A stretch of 64,000 bases of DNA from Parvibaculaceae bacterium PLY_AMNH_Bact1 (GTDB taxonomy: Bacteria; Pseudomonadota; Alphaproteobacteria; Parvibaculales; Parvibaculaceae). How positions within the stretch are numbered: position 1 is the first letter of the stretch; each line of letters opens with the position of its first letter. The DNA lies in contig CP126168.1 of assembly GCA_032881465.1 (NCBI GenBank), forward strand, positions 3,163,501-3,227,500, read 5' to 3'. The notes beneath the pieces are model-generated. The model was not told the DNA's origin, did not search any database, and saw only the letters and a program-made list of their open reading frames with translations. Positions 17,413-25,852 of this stretch are shown here, piece by piece. The position numbers and the translations under genes were made by a program.

Positions 17413-18177
17413 TTGCTCTTATTTCGATCCATTCTGTTCAACGTCCTGTTTTACAGCACCTCTGTCATTGCTGGACTGGTCGGCCTGCCGCTCCTCTTGG
17501 GCCCATCAAAATACGCTGTTTGGTTGATGCAGGCTGTTGGCCACTGGAACCTTTGGCTCTTGAAGGTCATTGCAGGCACAACTTATGAGGTGCGGGGCCT
17601 GGAAAATATTCCAGACACCGCCTGCGTGGTGGCCTCAAAGCATCAATCCATGTGGGAAACGGTCAGCCTGATCGCCATTGTTGATCACCCCGCCCTCGTC
17701 CTAAAGCAAGAGCTTCTCTACATCCCCCTCTATGGCTGGTACGTGCAGAAAGCCCGCATGATTGCCATCCGCCGCTCCGATGGCCCAAAGGCACTACGCA
17801 AGATGCTCCGCCAGGCAGCAGACGCGGCGGAAGAAGACAGACATCTGATCATCTTTCCAGAAGGCACCAGAGCAGCCCCCGGTGCCAGCAACCCTTACAT
17901 GCCAGGCGTTGCCGGCCTCTACAGCCACCTTGATGTTCCCTGCGTGCCGGTCGCACTCAATTCTGGTCTGTTTTGGCCAAGGCGGAAGCTTGAGCGCAAG
18001 CCCGGCACCATCGTGATCGAATTTTTGCCCCCCATCGAGCCAGGCCTAAAACGTCCTGACTTCATGAAAGAACTCGAAACACGGATTGAGACCGCAACCG
18101 ACAAGCTGCTTTTGGAAGTTGGTTTTGACCCAGAAGCCGCTCGGGCAGCAACGACTGACGAAGTCAGCAAGGCTTAA
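17413..18177 (+). CDS. plsC: 1-acyl-sn-glycerol-3-phosphate acyltransferase
   Basis: Transfers an acyl chain to lysophosphatidic acid to make phosphatidic acid at the inner membrane. The 254-residue protein has an N-terminal membrane segment (about 5-30). The catalytic block reads SKHQSMWET, an HX4E variant of the usual NHX4D that I recall from many alphaproteobacterial members. It also has the substrate motif FPEGTRAAPG, and VPCVPVALNSG follows. The start is a TTG at 17413, after AGGGGACCG. It lies 52 bp after ydcF, ending the ftsE-plsC run. Confidence 0.92.
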   Translation: MLLFRSILFNVLFYSTSVIAGLVGLPLLLGPSKYAVWLMQAVGHWNLWLLKVIAGTTYEVRGLENIPDTACVVASKHQSMWETVSLIAIVDHPALVLKQELLYIPLYGWYVQKARMIAIRRSDGPKALRKMLRQAADAAEEDRHLIIFPEGTRAAPGASNPYMPGVAGLYSHLDVPCVPVALNSGLFWPRRKLERKPGTIVIEFLPPIEPGLKRPDFMKELETRIETATDKLLLEVGFDPEAARAATTDEVSKA

Positions 18178-18241
18178 CCTTCACCGTTCATTCTTCAGGG
18201 CAAGAATCGTTTGTTTCTGTGAGGCCTCGAAGCTGTCACAG

Positions 18242-18256
18242 GAACATAAATGGAAC
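18242..18256. promoter_or_regulatory. LexA-type (SOS) box before nrdJ
   Basis: GAACATAAATGGAAC is an exact GAAC-N7-GAAC, the direct-repeat LexA operator of alphaproteobacteria (GTTC-N7-GTTC on the other strand). It lies 76 bp before the nrdJ start, and TTGACG (18262-18267), a possible -35 element, follows six bases later, so a bound repressor would cover the promoter. Confidence 0.65.
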
Positions 18257-18332
18257 ATTTGTTGACGGGCCGGACGATCCGGATCAAGATCAGGGCCCCT
18301 CAATCCACAAGCCTGCATCCGGATATCCTTAG

Positions 18333-20660
18333 ATGACGCAGCCCGATACTCTGATCCCCATTGCCGACCAAATCTGGCAAATGAAATACCGCTTCAGCGG
18401 GTCAGACACGCTGCCCGCCGATGAGACGGTTGAGGCAACATGGTCCCGCATTGCAAAGGCGCTAGCAGAAGCAGAAGCGCCCAATGATCGGTCCCGGTGG
18501 GAAACAGACTTCACACAGGCTTTGCAGGGTTTTCAGTTCTTGCCCGCCGGGCGCATTGTGGCTGGCGCTGGCACCAAACGCTCGGTGACGCTCTTCAACT
18601 GTTTCGTCATGGGCGACATACCCGATGACATGGGCGGCATTTTCGAAGCCTTGAAAGAAGCTGCGCTCACCATGCAGCAGGGCGGTGGCATCGGATATGA
18701 CTTCTCTACCTTGCGTCCCAAAGGCGCCGAGGTAAAAGGCGTAGGGGCAGATGCATCCGGGCCTTTGAGCTTTATGGATGTCTGGAACGCCATGTGCCAG
18801 ACCATCATGTCTGCAGGGTCAAGACGCGGCGCCATGATGGCAACCATGGTGTGTAGCCATCCAGACATTGAAGACTTTATCAAAGCAAAACAGGAAGCTG
18901 GTCGACTGACCATGTTTAACCTGTCCGTACTCGTCACGGATCCGTTTATGGAGGCGGTTGAAGCAGACAGTGATTGGCCGCTTATCTTTGGCGGCAAAAC
19001 CTACAAGACAATCAAAGCCCGGGCACTCTGGGACATGATTATGGAAGCCACCTACGCCTATGCGGAGCCGGGTGTCATTTTCATTGATCGCATAAACAAA
19101 CAAAACAATCTCGCCTATTGCGAAACCATTCACGCCACCAATCCTTGCGGCGAGCAGCCTCTCCCGCCCTATGGCGCCTGTCTTCTCGGGTCGATCAACC
19201 TTGCACGATTGGTCAAAAACCCGTTCGGTGCTGACGCCAAAATTGATCTAGCAGAGCTCGATAGGTTGGTGCGCACTGCTGTACGTGCCATGGACAATGT
19301 CATCGACATTTCTCGCTTTCCCTTGCCTCAGCAGGAACATGAAGCCAAAGCCAAGCGCCGCATTGGCCTCGGTGTCACCGGCCTTGCAGATGCGCTGGTC
19401 ATGTGTGGCGCGCGATATGGCAGCGATGAAAGCCTCAACCTCATTGAGACCTGGATGCAGGCCCTCCAACGAGCTGCCTACCTTGCCTCAACAGACCTTG
19501 CCGCCGAGAAAGGGGCATTTCCTCTTTTCGACAAAGAGGCCTTCCTCGCCAGTGAAACCGTCAAGCGCCTCGACGCGGATGTCCGAGCTGCTATTGAAAA
19601 AAGGGGAATTCGAAACGCGCTTCTCACGTCCATCGCGCCGACAGGAACAATTTCTCTCTTTGCTGGAAATGTCTCAAGCGGTATCGAGCCCATCTTTGCA
19701 CTGAACTATACCCGCAAGGTTCTGATGCCAGACGGGTCGCGCTCAGAAGAGAAAGTCGTCGACTATGCCGTTACTCAATATCGAGCGAAGTTTGGCGAGA
19801 CAGCGGCACTGCCGGACACCTTCGTGACAACGGAGGGTCTTAGTCCGCAAGACCATGTCAGGGTTCAGGCCACCGTTCAGAAATACATCGACAGCTCGAT
19901 TTCAAAAACCATCAACTGCCCTGAAGACCTGAGCTTTGAAGATTTCAAATCAGTCTATCGGGACGCCTATCGGATGGGCCTGAAAGGCTGCACCACCTAT
20001 CGCCCAAGCAATATACGCGGCTCAGTCCTCTCAACGACCGCACCAGCCGAACACAAAGAAACACAAAGCCAGTCTGCCCTGCCTTTGGAAGCCCCGAAGC
20101 CAGCCCTTGACCCGATTGAGCACGATGGTGTGGTCTACATGTCATCGCCTTTGGAGCGTGATTCAGTACTCCCGGGCTTCACATACAAACTTCAATGGCC
20201 TGAAAGCGATCACGCCATGTACATCACGTTGAACGACATCTTACAGGACAATCGCAGACGGCCCTTTGAGATTTTCATCAACTCAAAAAACATGGAGCAC
20301 TACGCCTGGACCGTTGCCCTAACCCGCATGATATCAGCCGTCTTCCGTCGCGGGGGTGACGTTACCTTTGTGGTTGAGGAACTGAAAGCCGTGTTTGACC
20401 CGCGCGGCGGTGCCTGGGTTGACGGACGATATGTTCCCAGCCTGCTGGCCGCCATCGGCGAAGTGATCGAACAACATATGATCGACACAGGGTTCATCGC
20501 CAAGAATGAGGGGCGGCCGATTTCAGAAGCACTTCAGAAAGTCGCCGGCGATGCAGACGGTCCGAAGCGGGCGAGCTGCCCCCGCTGTGGCGATCGCTCA
20601 CTGATCCGCCAGGAAGGCTGCGACAACTGCACCGAGTGCGGATATTCAAGGTGCGGCTGA
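18333..20660 (+). CDS. nrdJ: adenosylcobalamin-dependent (class II) ribonucleotide reductase
   Basis: Reduces ribonucleotides to deoxyribonucleotides using adenosylcobalamin to generate the active-site thiyl radical. In the 775-residue protein, the barrel shows FNCFVMGDIPDD, TMQQGGGIGYDFS, the active-site NPCGEQPLPPYGACLLGSINL (Cys and Glu of NPCGE) and PTGTISLFAGNVSSGIEP. A TSCPD-type domain (about 605-730) includes RRPFEIFINSKN. The C-terminus carries CPRCGD and CDNCTECGYSRCG, cysteines of a zinc ribbon and probably the redox-active tail pair. It follows a LexA-type box. Seven bases separate it from the ycaQ-like gene, whose DNA-repair role fits SOS control of both. Confidence 0.96.
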   Translation: MTQPDTLIPIADQIWQMKYRFSGSDTLPADETVEATWSRIAKALAEAEAPNDRSRWETDFTQALQGFQFLPAGRIVAGAGTKRSVTLFNCFVMGDIPDDMGGIFEALKEAALTMQQGGGIGYDFSTLRPKGAEVKGVGADASGPLSFMDVWNAMCQTIMSAGSRRGAMMATMVCSHPDIEDFIKAKQEAGRLTMFNLSVLVTDPFMEAVEADSDWPLIFGGKTYKTIKARALWDMIMEATYAYAEPGVIFIDRINKQNNLAYCETIHATNPCGEQPLPPYGACLLGSINLARLVKNPFGADAKIDLAELDRLVRTAVRAMDNVIDISRFPLPQQEHEAKAKRRIGLGVTGLADALVMCGARYGSDESLNLIETWMQALQRAAYLASTDLAAEKGAFPLFDKEAFLASETVKRLDADVRAAIEKRGIRNALLTSIAPTGTISLFAGNVSSGIEPIFALNYTRKVLMPDGSRSEEKVVDYAVTQYRAKFGETAALPDTFVTTEGLSPQDHVRVQATVQKYIDSSISKTINCPEDLSFEDFKSVYRDAYRMGLKGCTTYRPSNIRGSVLSTTAPAEHKETQSQSALPLEAPKPALDPIEHDGVVYMSSPLERDSVLPGFTYKLQWPESDHAMYITLNDILQDNRRRPFEIFINSKNMEHYAWTVALTRMISAVFRRGGDVTFVVEELKAVFDPRGGAWVDGRYVPSLLAAIGEVIEQHMIDTGFIAKNEGRPISEALQKVAGDADGPKRASCPRCGDRSLIRQEGCDNCTECGYSRCG

Positions 20661-20667
20661 CAACAAC

Positions 20668-21882
20668 GTGACACTCAGGATTTCAAACAACCAGGCCAGA
20701 TCCCTGCTTCTGGACAAGCAAGGGCTCAGCCAAAAACCGTCCGGGCCTTTCAATGCAGACAGGCTGCAGGACCTTATAAATCAGCTCGGATACGTGCAGC
20801 TCGACAGCATCAACACCGTCGAGCGAGCCCATCACATGATCCTGCACTCCCGCGCAGACGGATATCGCCACAAACATCTGAAGGAACTTCACGAAGAGCG
20901 CGGCTCCTTGTTCGAACACTGGACCCATGACGCCTGCCTCATCCCAACAGAGTTTTATCCCTATTGGCGCCATCGCTTCTCCCGCGCCAAAGAGCGCCTG
21001 TCACACCCCAACTGGCAGAAACGAATGGGCCCTGATGGCGCTAAAGTCGTGAGATCTGTAAAAGCCCGCATCAAGAAAGAAGGCCCCCTCATGTCTCGCG
21101 ACTTTGAGGACAAAGGCCAGGGTGCCTGGTGGGGATGGGGCCCATCAAAAACAGCGCTGGAATATCTCTGGCGAACGGGAGAACTGGCCATCGTTCGACG
21201 CGAAGGCTTTCAGAAAGTCTACGATCTAACCGATCGCTGCATCGAAGAATGCCACCGCGAAGACAAACCGAGTCTCACACAGACCATTGACTGGAAGTGT
21301 CGTGAGGCGCTGAAGCGACTGGGCCTAGCAACCCATGGAGAGATCGCCGCCTATTGGGCAAGCGTCTCAAGCAAACAAGCTGCCGATTGGGTCAAAAAGC
21401 AGATGGGGCACGACCTGGTCCCCATTGAGGTCGAAGGTAATGACGGGACATGGCGAAAGGCTGTCGCCTTCGCCTCTATCGAAGAAGAGCTCAGCTCTCT
21501 CAAAACGCCCTCAAAGCGCCTTCGCCTGCTAAGCCCTTTTGATCCAGTGGTGCGCGACAGAAAGCGCGCCGAACGGCTCTTTGGCTTTGACTACCGTGTG
21601 GAAATCTTCGTTCCGGAAAAGAAACGTCAATATGGCTACTACGTATTGCCGATATTGGAAGGAGCAAAATTCACTGGACGAACAGATGTCAAAGTCCACC
21701 GTAAAGAAGGCCGGGTCGAAGTGAAGGGCCTGTGGCTGGAAGACGGTATGAAACTAAGCGCAGCCCGCGAAGAAGGCCTTAGAAAGGCTCTCCGTCGTCT
21801 CACAACATTTACAGGCGCGGAGACGATTGATCTAGACGCTGCTCTACAGCGCGCCAAAGCGTCTCCAGGCCCTGATCGCTGA
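20668..21882 (+). CDS. ycaQ: YcaQ-family winged-helix DNA glycosylase-like protein
   Basis: A 404-residue member of the HTH_42 family; E. coli YcaQ and Streptomyces AlkZ are glycosylases that unhook interstrand crosslinks or remove bulky alkyl adducts. Seen here: LINQLGYVQLDSINTVERAHHMILHSR near the N-terminus, SLFEHWTHDACLIP, SRDFEDKGQGAWWGWGPSKTALEYLW and LRLLSPFDPVVRDRKRAERLFGFDY in the C-terminal half. The catalytic QxQ/QxD position reads QLD, as in many homologues. The start is a GTG at 20668, seven bases after nrdJ, so the two are probably one transcript. Its last 74 bases overlap the convergent ChaC-like gene. Confidence 0.88.
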   Translation: MTLRISNNQARSLLLDKQGLSQKPSGPFNADRLQDLINQLGYVQLDSINTVERAHHMILHSRADGYRHKHLKELHEERGSLFEHWTHDACLIPTEFYPYWRHRFSRAKERLSHPNWQKRMGPDGAKVVRSVKARIKKEGPLMSRDFEDKGQGAWWGWGPSKTALEYLWRTGELAIVRREGFQKVYDLTDRCIEECHREDKPSLTQTIDWKCREALKRLGLATHGEIAAYWASVSSKQAADWVKKQMGHDLVPIEVEGNDGTWRKAVAFASIEEELSSLKTPSKRLRLLSPFDPVVRDRKRAERLFGFDYRVEIFVPEKKRQYGYYVLPILEGAKFTGRTDVKVHRKEGRVEVKGLWLEDGMKLSAAREEGLRKALRRLTTFTGAETIDLDAALQRAKASPGPDR

Positions 21883-22360
21883 TCTTCATCTCCTGGAGAT
21901 GCTCGACCGTGCTCTGAAGATATTCAGGGTTCTTTCCTGACCGCCCCTCCCCGTGCGCAATCAATTCTACCTGATGGTCAAAGTCGAGCTTGCGCGCATA
22001 TTGCTCATGACGCCGATCAACAATAAAGCAAAGTGCCTCGACCTTAGGCAATGGCCCATCCAGCAAAGTCAGGGGACGAGTGACATCAAGGTAGACGCTC
22101 GTCACTTGCTCGCGCTCTTGAAGGTAGGCGCGCGTGGCTTCCGCATGCTCCGGCGCAACCTGGTAAGCAAAACCGCGACATGACCCTCCCCGATCAAGAC
22201 CAAAAACCAACCCGGGGCGTTCCTTTGTTCCTCGATGGACATGACTAAACACGCAGAAAGATCGGTGGTATCCGTGAAGACGGGCGGCATAGCGCGCGAC
22301 AAAGGGGAAACCGGGACGCCACATCAACGATCCGTATCCAAATACCCATAAATCCTGCAT
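21809..22360 (-). CDS. ChaC-like glutathione-specific gamma-glutamylcyclotransferase
   Basis: Would cleave glutathione to 5-oxoproline and Cys-Gly in the cytoplasm. The 183-residue protein starts MQDLWVFGYGSLMWRPGFPF, containing the substrate-binding FGYGSL loop. It has FCVFSHVHRGTKERPGLVFGLDRGG, typical of ChaC, and a Glu-rich segment YLQEREQVT that carries the catalytic Glu. It overlaps the 3' end of the ycaQ-like gene by 74 bases on the opposite strand and its start overlaps the upstream reading of the DUF2125 gene, so it is tightly packed with no room for terminators. Confidence 0.9.
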   Translation of the reverse strand: MQDLWVFGYGSLMWRPGFPFVARYAARLHGYHRSFCVFSHVHRGTKERPGLVFGLDRGGSCRGFAYQVAPEHAEATRAYLQEREQVTSVYLDVTRPLTLLDGPLPKVEALCFIVDRRHEQYARKLDFDHQVELIAHGEGRSGKNPEYLQSTVEHLQEMKISDQGLETLWRAVEQRLDQSSPRL

Positions 22361-22475
22361 GATGTCGCTACGCTTGCTTAACTGTTTGCCTCAACACTGG
22401 GAAACCTATCAGGTCTTCTCCCGCTACCCAAAAGCAGCCGCGCCCGCGCGTCTGTGCCAGAGATTTGTGACATTT

Positions 22476-23561
22476 ATGAGCCGTTTGCCTGAACCTATGA
22501 AAAACATCCGCTGGTCGCTGATTCTCCCCTTCGTTCTCATTGCTGTAGGCGCAATCGCCTATTCGCTCTGGTGGGCTGGCATTGCCAACCGCGTCGAGGC
22601 AGCCATTGTGAAATGGCAGGCTGATCAGGCAGCCAATGGGATTGCTGTGAGTTGGAACAAGCTGGAGACCGGAGGCTACCCTTATCGGATACAGGTGGAT
22701 ATCGCGGGCGGTCGCGTTGAAGCACCTGACGCACCCCGGGCATGGGCCTGGGAAGCGGATGCGCTAAGCGCGCAAACACTCGCTTACAGACTCAATCATG
22801 TCATTGTCGATATTCCCGGCAACCAGCGTGTGCATTATTCAGAACCCCGCGATGGAGCCGAACAACAGTTCACCCTCAACCTTACATCAAACGTTTTCTG
22901 GGCAAGCTATGTTGACGAAAGCTCTGAAGAGCAACGCCTGTCTGCTGATATTCAAAACCTAAGCGCTTCAAGAGCACGCCAGACGGACAACGGCCCAGTT
23001 CTGGCGGGCGGGGCAGCAGCGGGAAGGTTACAACTGCACGGCCGTCCTGCACCAGAGGTCGCCGGTACCGCCTTTGACATCGCTCTGAAAGGCCAAGACA
23101 TTTCATGGGTAGACCTTGGCGACACGACCTGGGCGGGAAGCGACATTGCACACCTGGAAGCTCAGACCCGCATTACAGACCTTCCACCCGATTTTCCAGA
23201 TGCGCTTGCGACCTTACTTCCCGATGCCGCCGCAAAGGGCACAAAACTCGCCATATCGGAATTCGCCCTTGAGTGGGGCCCGATTGAGATGACCGGACGG
23301 GGTGAAGTCAAGTTGGACAGTCTGGGTCGGCCGGAAGGACGCTTCCAAACAAGCGTCGGAAATCTTGATGGTCTGATCGACGCCTTGGTGAGCGCCGGCA
23401 TCGTATCGCAACAAAGCGCCCGCCTCGCCTTTGCCGGCATGGTTGCGCTGTCCAGTCTCCAGGGCGAGGAAACAGGCCGTGTCCGCTTACCCGTCGCAAT
23501 GAAAGAAGGCGTTCTGTTTCTAGGGCCCATCGCCGCGGCACGGCTAGAGCCTCTGTACTAG
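22476..23561 (+). CDS. DUF2125 protein
   Basis: A 361-residue protein with an N-terminal membrane anchor (about residues 13-32, WSLILPFVLIAVGAIAYSLW) and a large beta-rich exported region. The DUF2125 pattern shows as VSWNKLETGGYPYRIQVDIAGGRVEAP and FALEWGPIEMTGRGEVKLDSLGRPEG. Function unknown; AsmA-like repeats come to mind but are not demonstrated. I place the start at 22476, with an alternative ATG at 22497; further upstream reading would overlap the divergent ChaC-like gene. A 37-nt twin-hairpin repeat lies 12 bases after its stop. Confidence 0.8.
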   Translation: MSRLPEPMKNIRWSLILPFVLIAVGAIAYSLWWAGIANRVEAAIVKWQADQAANGIAVSWNKLETGGYPYRIQVDIAGGRVEAPDAPRAWAWEADALSAQTLAYRLNHVIVDIPGNQRVHYSEPRDGAEQQFTLNLTSNVFWASYVDESSEEQRLSADIQNLSASRARQTDNGPVLAGGAAAGRLQLHGRPAPEVAGTAFDIALKGQDISWVDLGDTTWAGSDIAHLEAQTRITDLPPDFPDALATLLPDAAAKGTKLAISEFALEWGPIEMTGRGEVKLDSLGRPEGRFQTSVGNLDGLIDALVSAGIVSQQSARLAFAGMVALSSLQGEETGRVRLPVAMKEGVLFLGPIAAARLEPLY

Positions 23562-23573
23562 AGAAATTGCAAG

Positions 23574-23610
23574 AAAAGTTGCAGACTTTTGTGGGTCGAA
23601 AATGCGACCA
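23574..23610 (+). repeat. 37-nt twin-hairpin repeat, copy 2 (after DUF2125 gene)
   Basis: Begins with the identical AAAAGTTGCAGACTTTT found after ftsX, then GTGGGTCGAAAATGCGACCA, which folds as GGTCG-AAAATG-CGACC. Four differences from copy 1 in 37 positions; the second stem is better paired here (5 of 5). It lies between the convergent DUF2125 and tyrC genes, where it can serve as terminator on the forward strand. Confidence 0.7.
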
Positions 23611-23619
23611 AAAAGAACG

Positions 23620-24549
23620 CTAGTCTTCTTTGGCGGGGTCTCGTCCAAAGTTCGGTGCCGCCACTTCCTGGCCTGCGTCCACAATCGACCGGCGAATGTC
23701 CCGCGTGCGGGTAAACAGGTCAAACAGAGCATCGCCGTCGCCCCATCGGATGGCTCGCTGCATGGCAGCAAGGTCCTCTGAGAAACGGCCAAACATTTCC
23801 AGAATAGCGTCGCGATTGTTGAGACATACATCCCGCCACATGGTGGGGTCAGATGCTGCGAGCCGCGTGAAATCCCGAAAGCCGCCGGCAGAATATTTGA
23901 TTACTTCCGATTTCGTGACTGTTTCCAGGTCATCCGCCGTTCCCACAATATTGTAGGCAATGAGATGCGGCAGGTGACTTGTAATCGCGAGAACCAGATC
24001 ATGATGCTTCGCATCCATCACATCAATCTTAGAGCCGCACGCTTCCCAGAAGCCGGAGAGCTTGGCGACCATGTCGGGATCACTGTCTTCAAGCGGCGTC
24101 AGAATGCACCAGCGTCCATCGAAGAGTTCAGGGAATCCTGCGTCAGGGCCACTCTGTTCTGTCCCTGCGATGGGGTGCCCGGGAATAAAGTGAACACCGT
24201 CAGGTACGTGGGCGCCCACATCTTCAATGAGCGATGCCTTCACCGACCCCACATCTGTCAGAATGGCGCCTTCAGCAAGATGAGGCGCAATCTCCTGTGC
24301 CACCGCGCCGACAGCCCCCACAGGCGTACAGAGCACCACAAGGTCGGCACCCTTCACCGCGTCAGCAGCGCTCGCCTCAGCACGATCAATAAAACCGATC
24401 TCAATCGACCGGGCGCGTGTTGCTTCAGAACGAGCAGACCCGACAATCTCTCCCGCCAGTCCCGCCCGTTTCATGGCGTGGCCGAGAGAGGACCCGATGA
24501 GCCCAAGACCGATGAGTGCAACTCGATCAAAATGCGTATCTCCGCTCAT
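23620..24549 (-). CDS. tyrC: prephenate/arogenate dehydrogenase
   Basis: NAD(P)-dependent oxidative decarboxylation in tyrosine synthesis. The 309-residue protein has the Rossmann motif [18 protein letters not shown] (about 13-30), the conserved [14 protein letters not shown] loop with its catalytic-site His, and [12 protein letters not shown] followed by [19 protein letters not shown]. No chorismate mutase or ACT domain is fused, so it is the monofunctional TyrC/cyclohexadienyl type. The start overlaps the stop of hisC by four bases (ATGA), so it is the second gene of a hisC-tyrC operon. Confidence 0.95.
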   Translation of the reverse strand: MSGDTHFDRVALIGLGLIGSSLGHAMKRAGLAGEIVGSARSEATRARSIEIGFIDRAEASAADAVKGADLVVLCTPVGAVGAVAQEIAPHLAEGAILTDVGSVKASLIEDVGAHVPDGVHFIPGHPIAGTEQSGPDAGFPELFDGRWCILTPLEDSDPDMVAKLSGFWEACGSKIDVMDAKHHDLVLAITSHLPHLIAYNIVGTADDLETVTKSEVIKYSAGGFRDFTRLAASDPTMWRDVCLNNRDAILEMFGRFSEDLAAMQRAIRWGDGDALFDLFTRTRDIRRSIVDAGQEVAAPNFGRDPAKED

Positions 24550-25646
24550 GAGCGGTCTCCCATAAACTCAACCAGCGCCTCGACAACCAGCCGGTTCGCT
24601 TCTTCGCTACCGACGCTCAAACGCAAAAAATCGGGCATGCCATAAGCACCTACACCCCGCAGGATCAACCCGCGCTTCATGAGAAAACTATCTGCGTCCG
24701 CCGCCCGTTTTCCCTCAACATCAGGAAAGCGAATGCTCAGAAAATTCGCCGACGCAGGCAACACCTCAAGACCAAGGGCCGTGATCTCTCGCGTCAGCCA
24801 GTCAGACCATTTTTCATTATGGTCAGCGGCGCGCTCCACATGAGCCTGATCTTTCATGGCCGCAACGCCCGCCATGAGCGCGGGTGTATTCACATTGAAG
24901 GGTCCACGAACACGGTTCAAAACATCTGCAACCGCTTCCGGACAATAAGCCCAGCCCAGCCTGAGCGCGGCAAGGCCATAAATCTTCGAAAAGGTCCGCG
25001 TCATCACCACATTGTCATGGGTCGCAACCATCTCAATGCCGGCTTCATAGTCGTTCCTCCGGACATATTCCGCGTAAGCCGCATCCAGGACGAGCAATAC
25101 ATCATCACGTAGACCTGCACGAAGCCGCCGAACTTCATCAGTCGGGATGTAAGTGCCCGTTGGGTTGTTCGGATTTGCCAGAAACACAACCCGCGTCGCA
25201 TCGGTTTGCGCCGCCAGAAAGGCATCCACTGTCGCGGTAAAGTCAGTCTCGCCAACGGTCACCACCTTCGCGCCTGCGGCTTTGGTGATAATCGGATAGA
25301 CCAGAAATCCGTGTTCGCTGACGACTGCCTCGTCACCCGGCCCCAGATAGCACTGCGCCAACAAGTGCAACAGTTCGTCTGACCCCGCGCCACAGACGAT
25401 CCGATCAGCATTCAACCCAAACCGGTCTGCAATCGCATCTCTGAGCGCAAGACCTGACCCGTCCGGATAGATCTCCAAACTGTCACCAACAGCGCGAAAC
25501 GCCTCCACAGCTTTGGGGCTCGGTCCCAACGGTGTTTCATTGGCAGAGAGTTTAAACACACGGGCAGCACCCTCTGCGCTCTCTCGACCACCGACATAGG
25601 GCACAATGTCCATGATGCCTGGCTGTGGCTTTAGCGATGTCATCAT
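24546..25646 (-). CDS. hisC: histidinol-phosphate / aromatic aminotransferase
   Basis: PLP class I/II aminotransferase of 366 residues. Seen: [61 protein letters not shown], and the PLP lysine in [21 protein letters not shown]. HisC proteins beside tyrC often serve both histidinol phosphate and prephenate or phenylpyruvate, so a dual role in His and Tyr/Phe synthesis is likely here but not proven. Divergent from metX with a 206-bp shared promoter region, the arrangement seen in Rhizobiales. Confidence 0.94.
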   Translation of the reverse strand: MMTSLKPQPGIMDIVPYVGGRESAEGAARVFKLSANETPLGPSPKAVEAFRAVGDSLEIYPDGSGLALRDAIADRFGLNADRIVCGAGSDELLHLLAQCYLGPGDEAVVSEHGFLVYPIITKAAGAKVVTVGETDFTATVDAFLAAQTDATRVVFLANPNNPTGTYIPTDEVRRLRAGLRDDVLLVLDAAYAEYVRRNDYEAGIEMVATHDNVVMTRTFSKIYGLAALRLGWAYCPEAVADVLNRVRGPFNVNTPALMAGVAAMKDQAHVERAADHNEKWSDWLTREITALGLEVLPASANFLSIRFPDVEGKRAADADSFLMKRGLILRGVGAYGMPDFLRLSVGSEEANRLVVEALVEFMGDRS

Positions 25647-25740
25647 TCCGTCCTTAAAAGCGTCGTCGCGGATTGTTTACCGCCTCCGAGCCATGCGCGG
25701 CTATTCATAGGGGGCAGAAAGGTTAAAATCAAAGAAAACG

Positions 25741-25770
25741 TTGACAATCAGGGGTTTGGCACCCTAGCTA
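25741..25770 (+). promoter_or_regulatory. metX promoter
   Basis: TTGACA (25741-25746) and TAGCTA (25765-25770) with an 18-base spacer, a good housekeeping-type promoter. Transcription starting about 25778 would give a leader of about 75 nt containing the hairpin at 25804-25845. Confidence 0.6.
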
Positions 25771-25803
25771 AGCACCCTTTTTGCAAGGCAATTGAAAGAC
25801 GGA

Positions 25804-25845
25804 CAGGCTACTCAGACGCCACCAGAAGGCAATGTCTGAGCCTGG
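25804..25845 (+). promoter_or_regulatory. structured 5' leader of metX (candidate riboregulator)
   Basis: The leader can fold as CAGG/CCTG (25804-25807 with 25841-25844), a perfect CTCAGAC/GTCTGAG stem (25811-25817 with 25834-25840), an AAT bulge (25831-25833) and a GCC/GGC top stem (25818-25820 with 25828-25830). The loop bases CCAG (25822-25825) could pair instead with CTGG (25842-25845) just before the start codon, giving a pseudoknot. There is no clear Shine-Dalgarno sequence. Alphaproteobacterial metX/metA genes often carry SAM-II riboswitches, but I do not see the SAM-II consensus as I recall it, so identity is open. Confidence 0.5.
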
Positions 25846-25852
25846 CTAGATC

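Noticed and set aside
25741-25852. SAM-II riboswitch before metX
   Set aside because: The conserved SAM-II elements that I recall (UGAUUU loop and GCUAAA) are not found; only an unassigned structured leader is reported.
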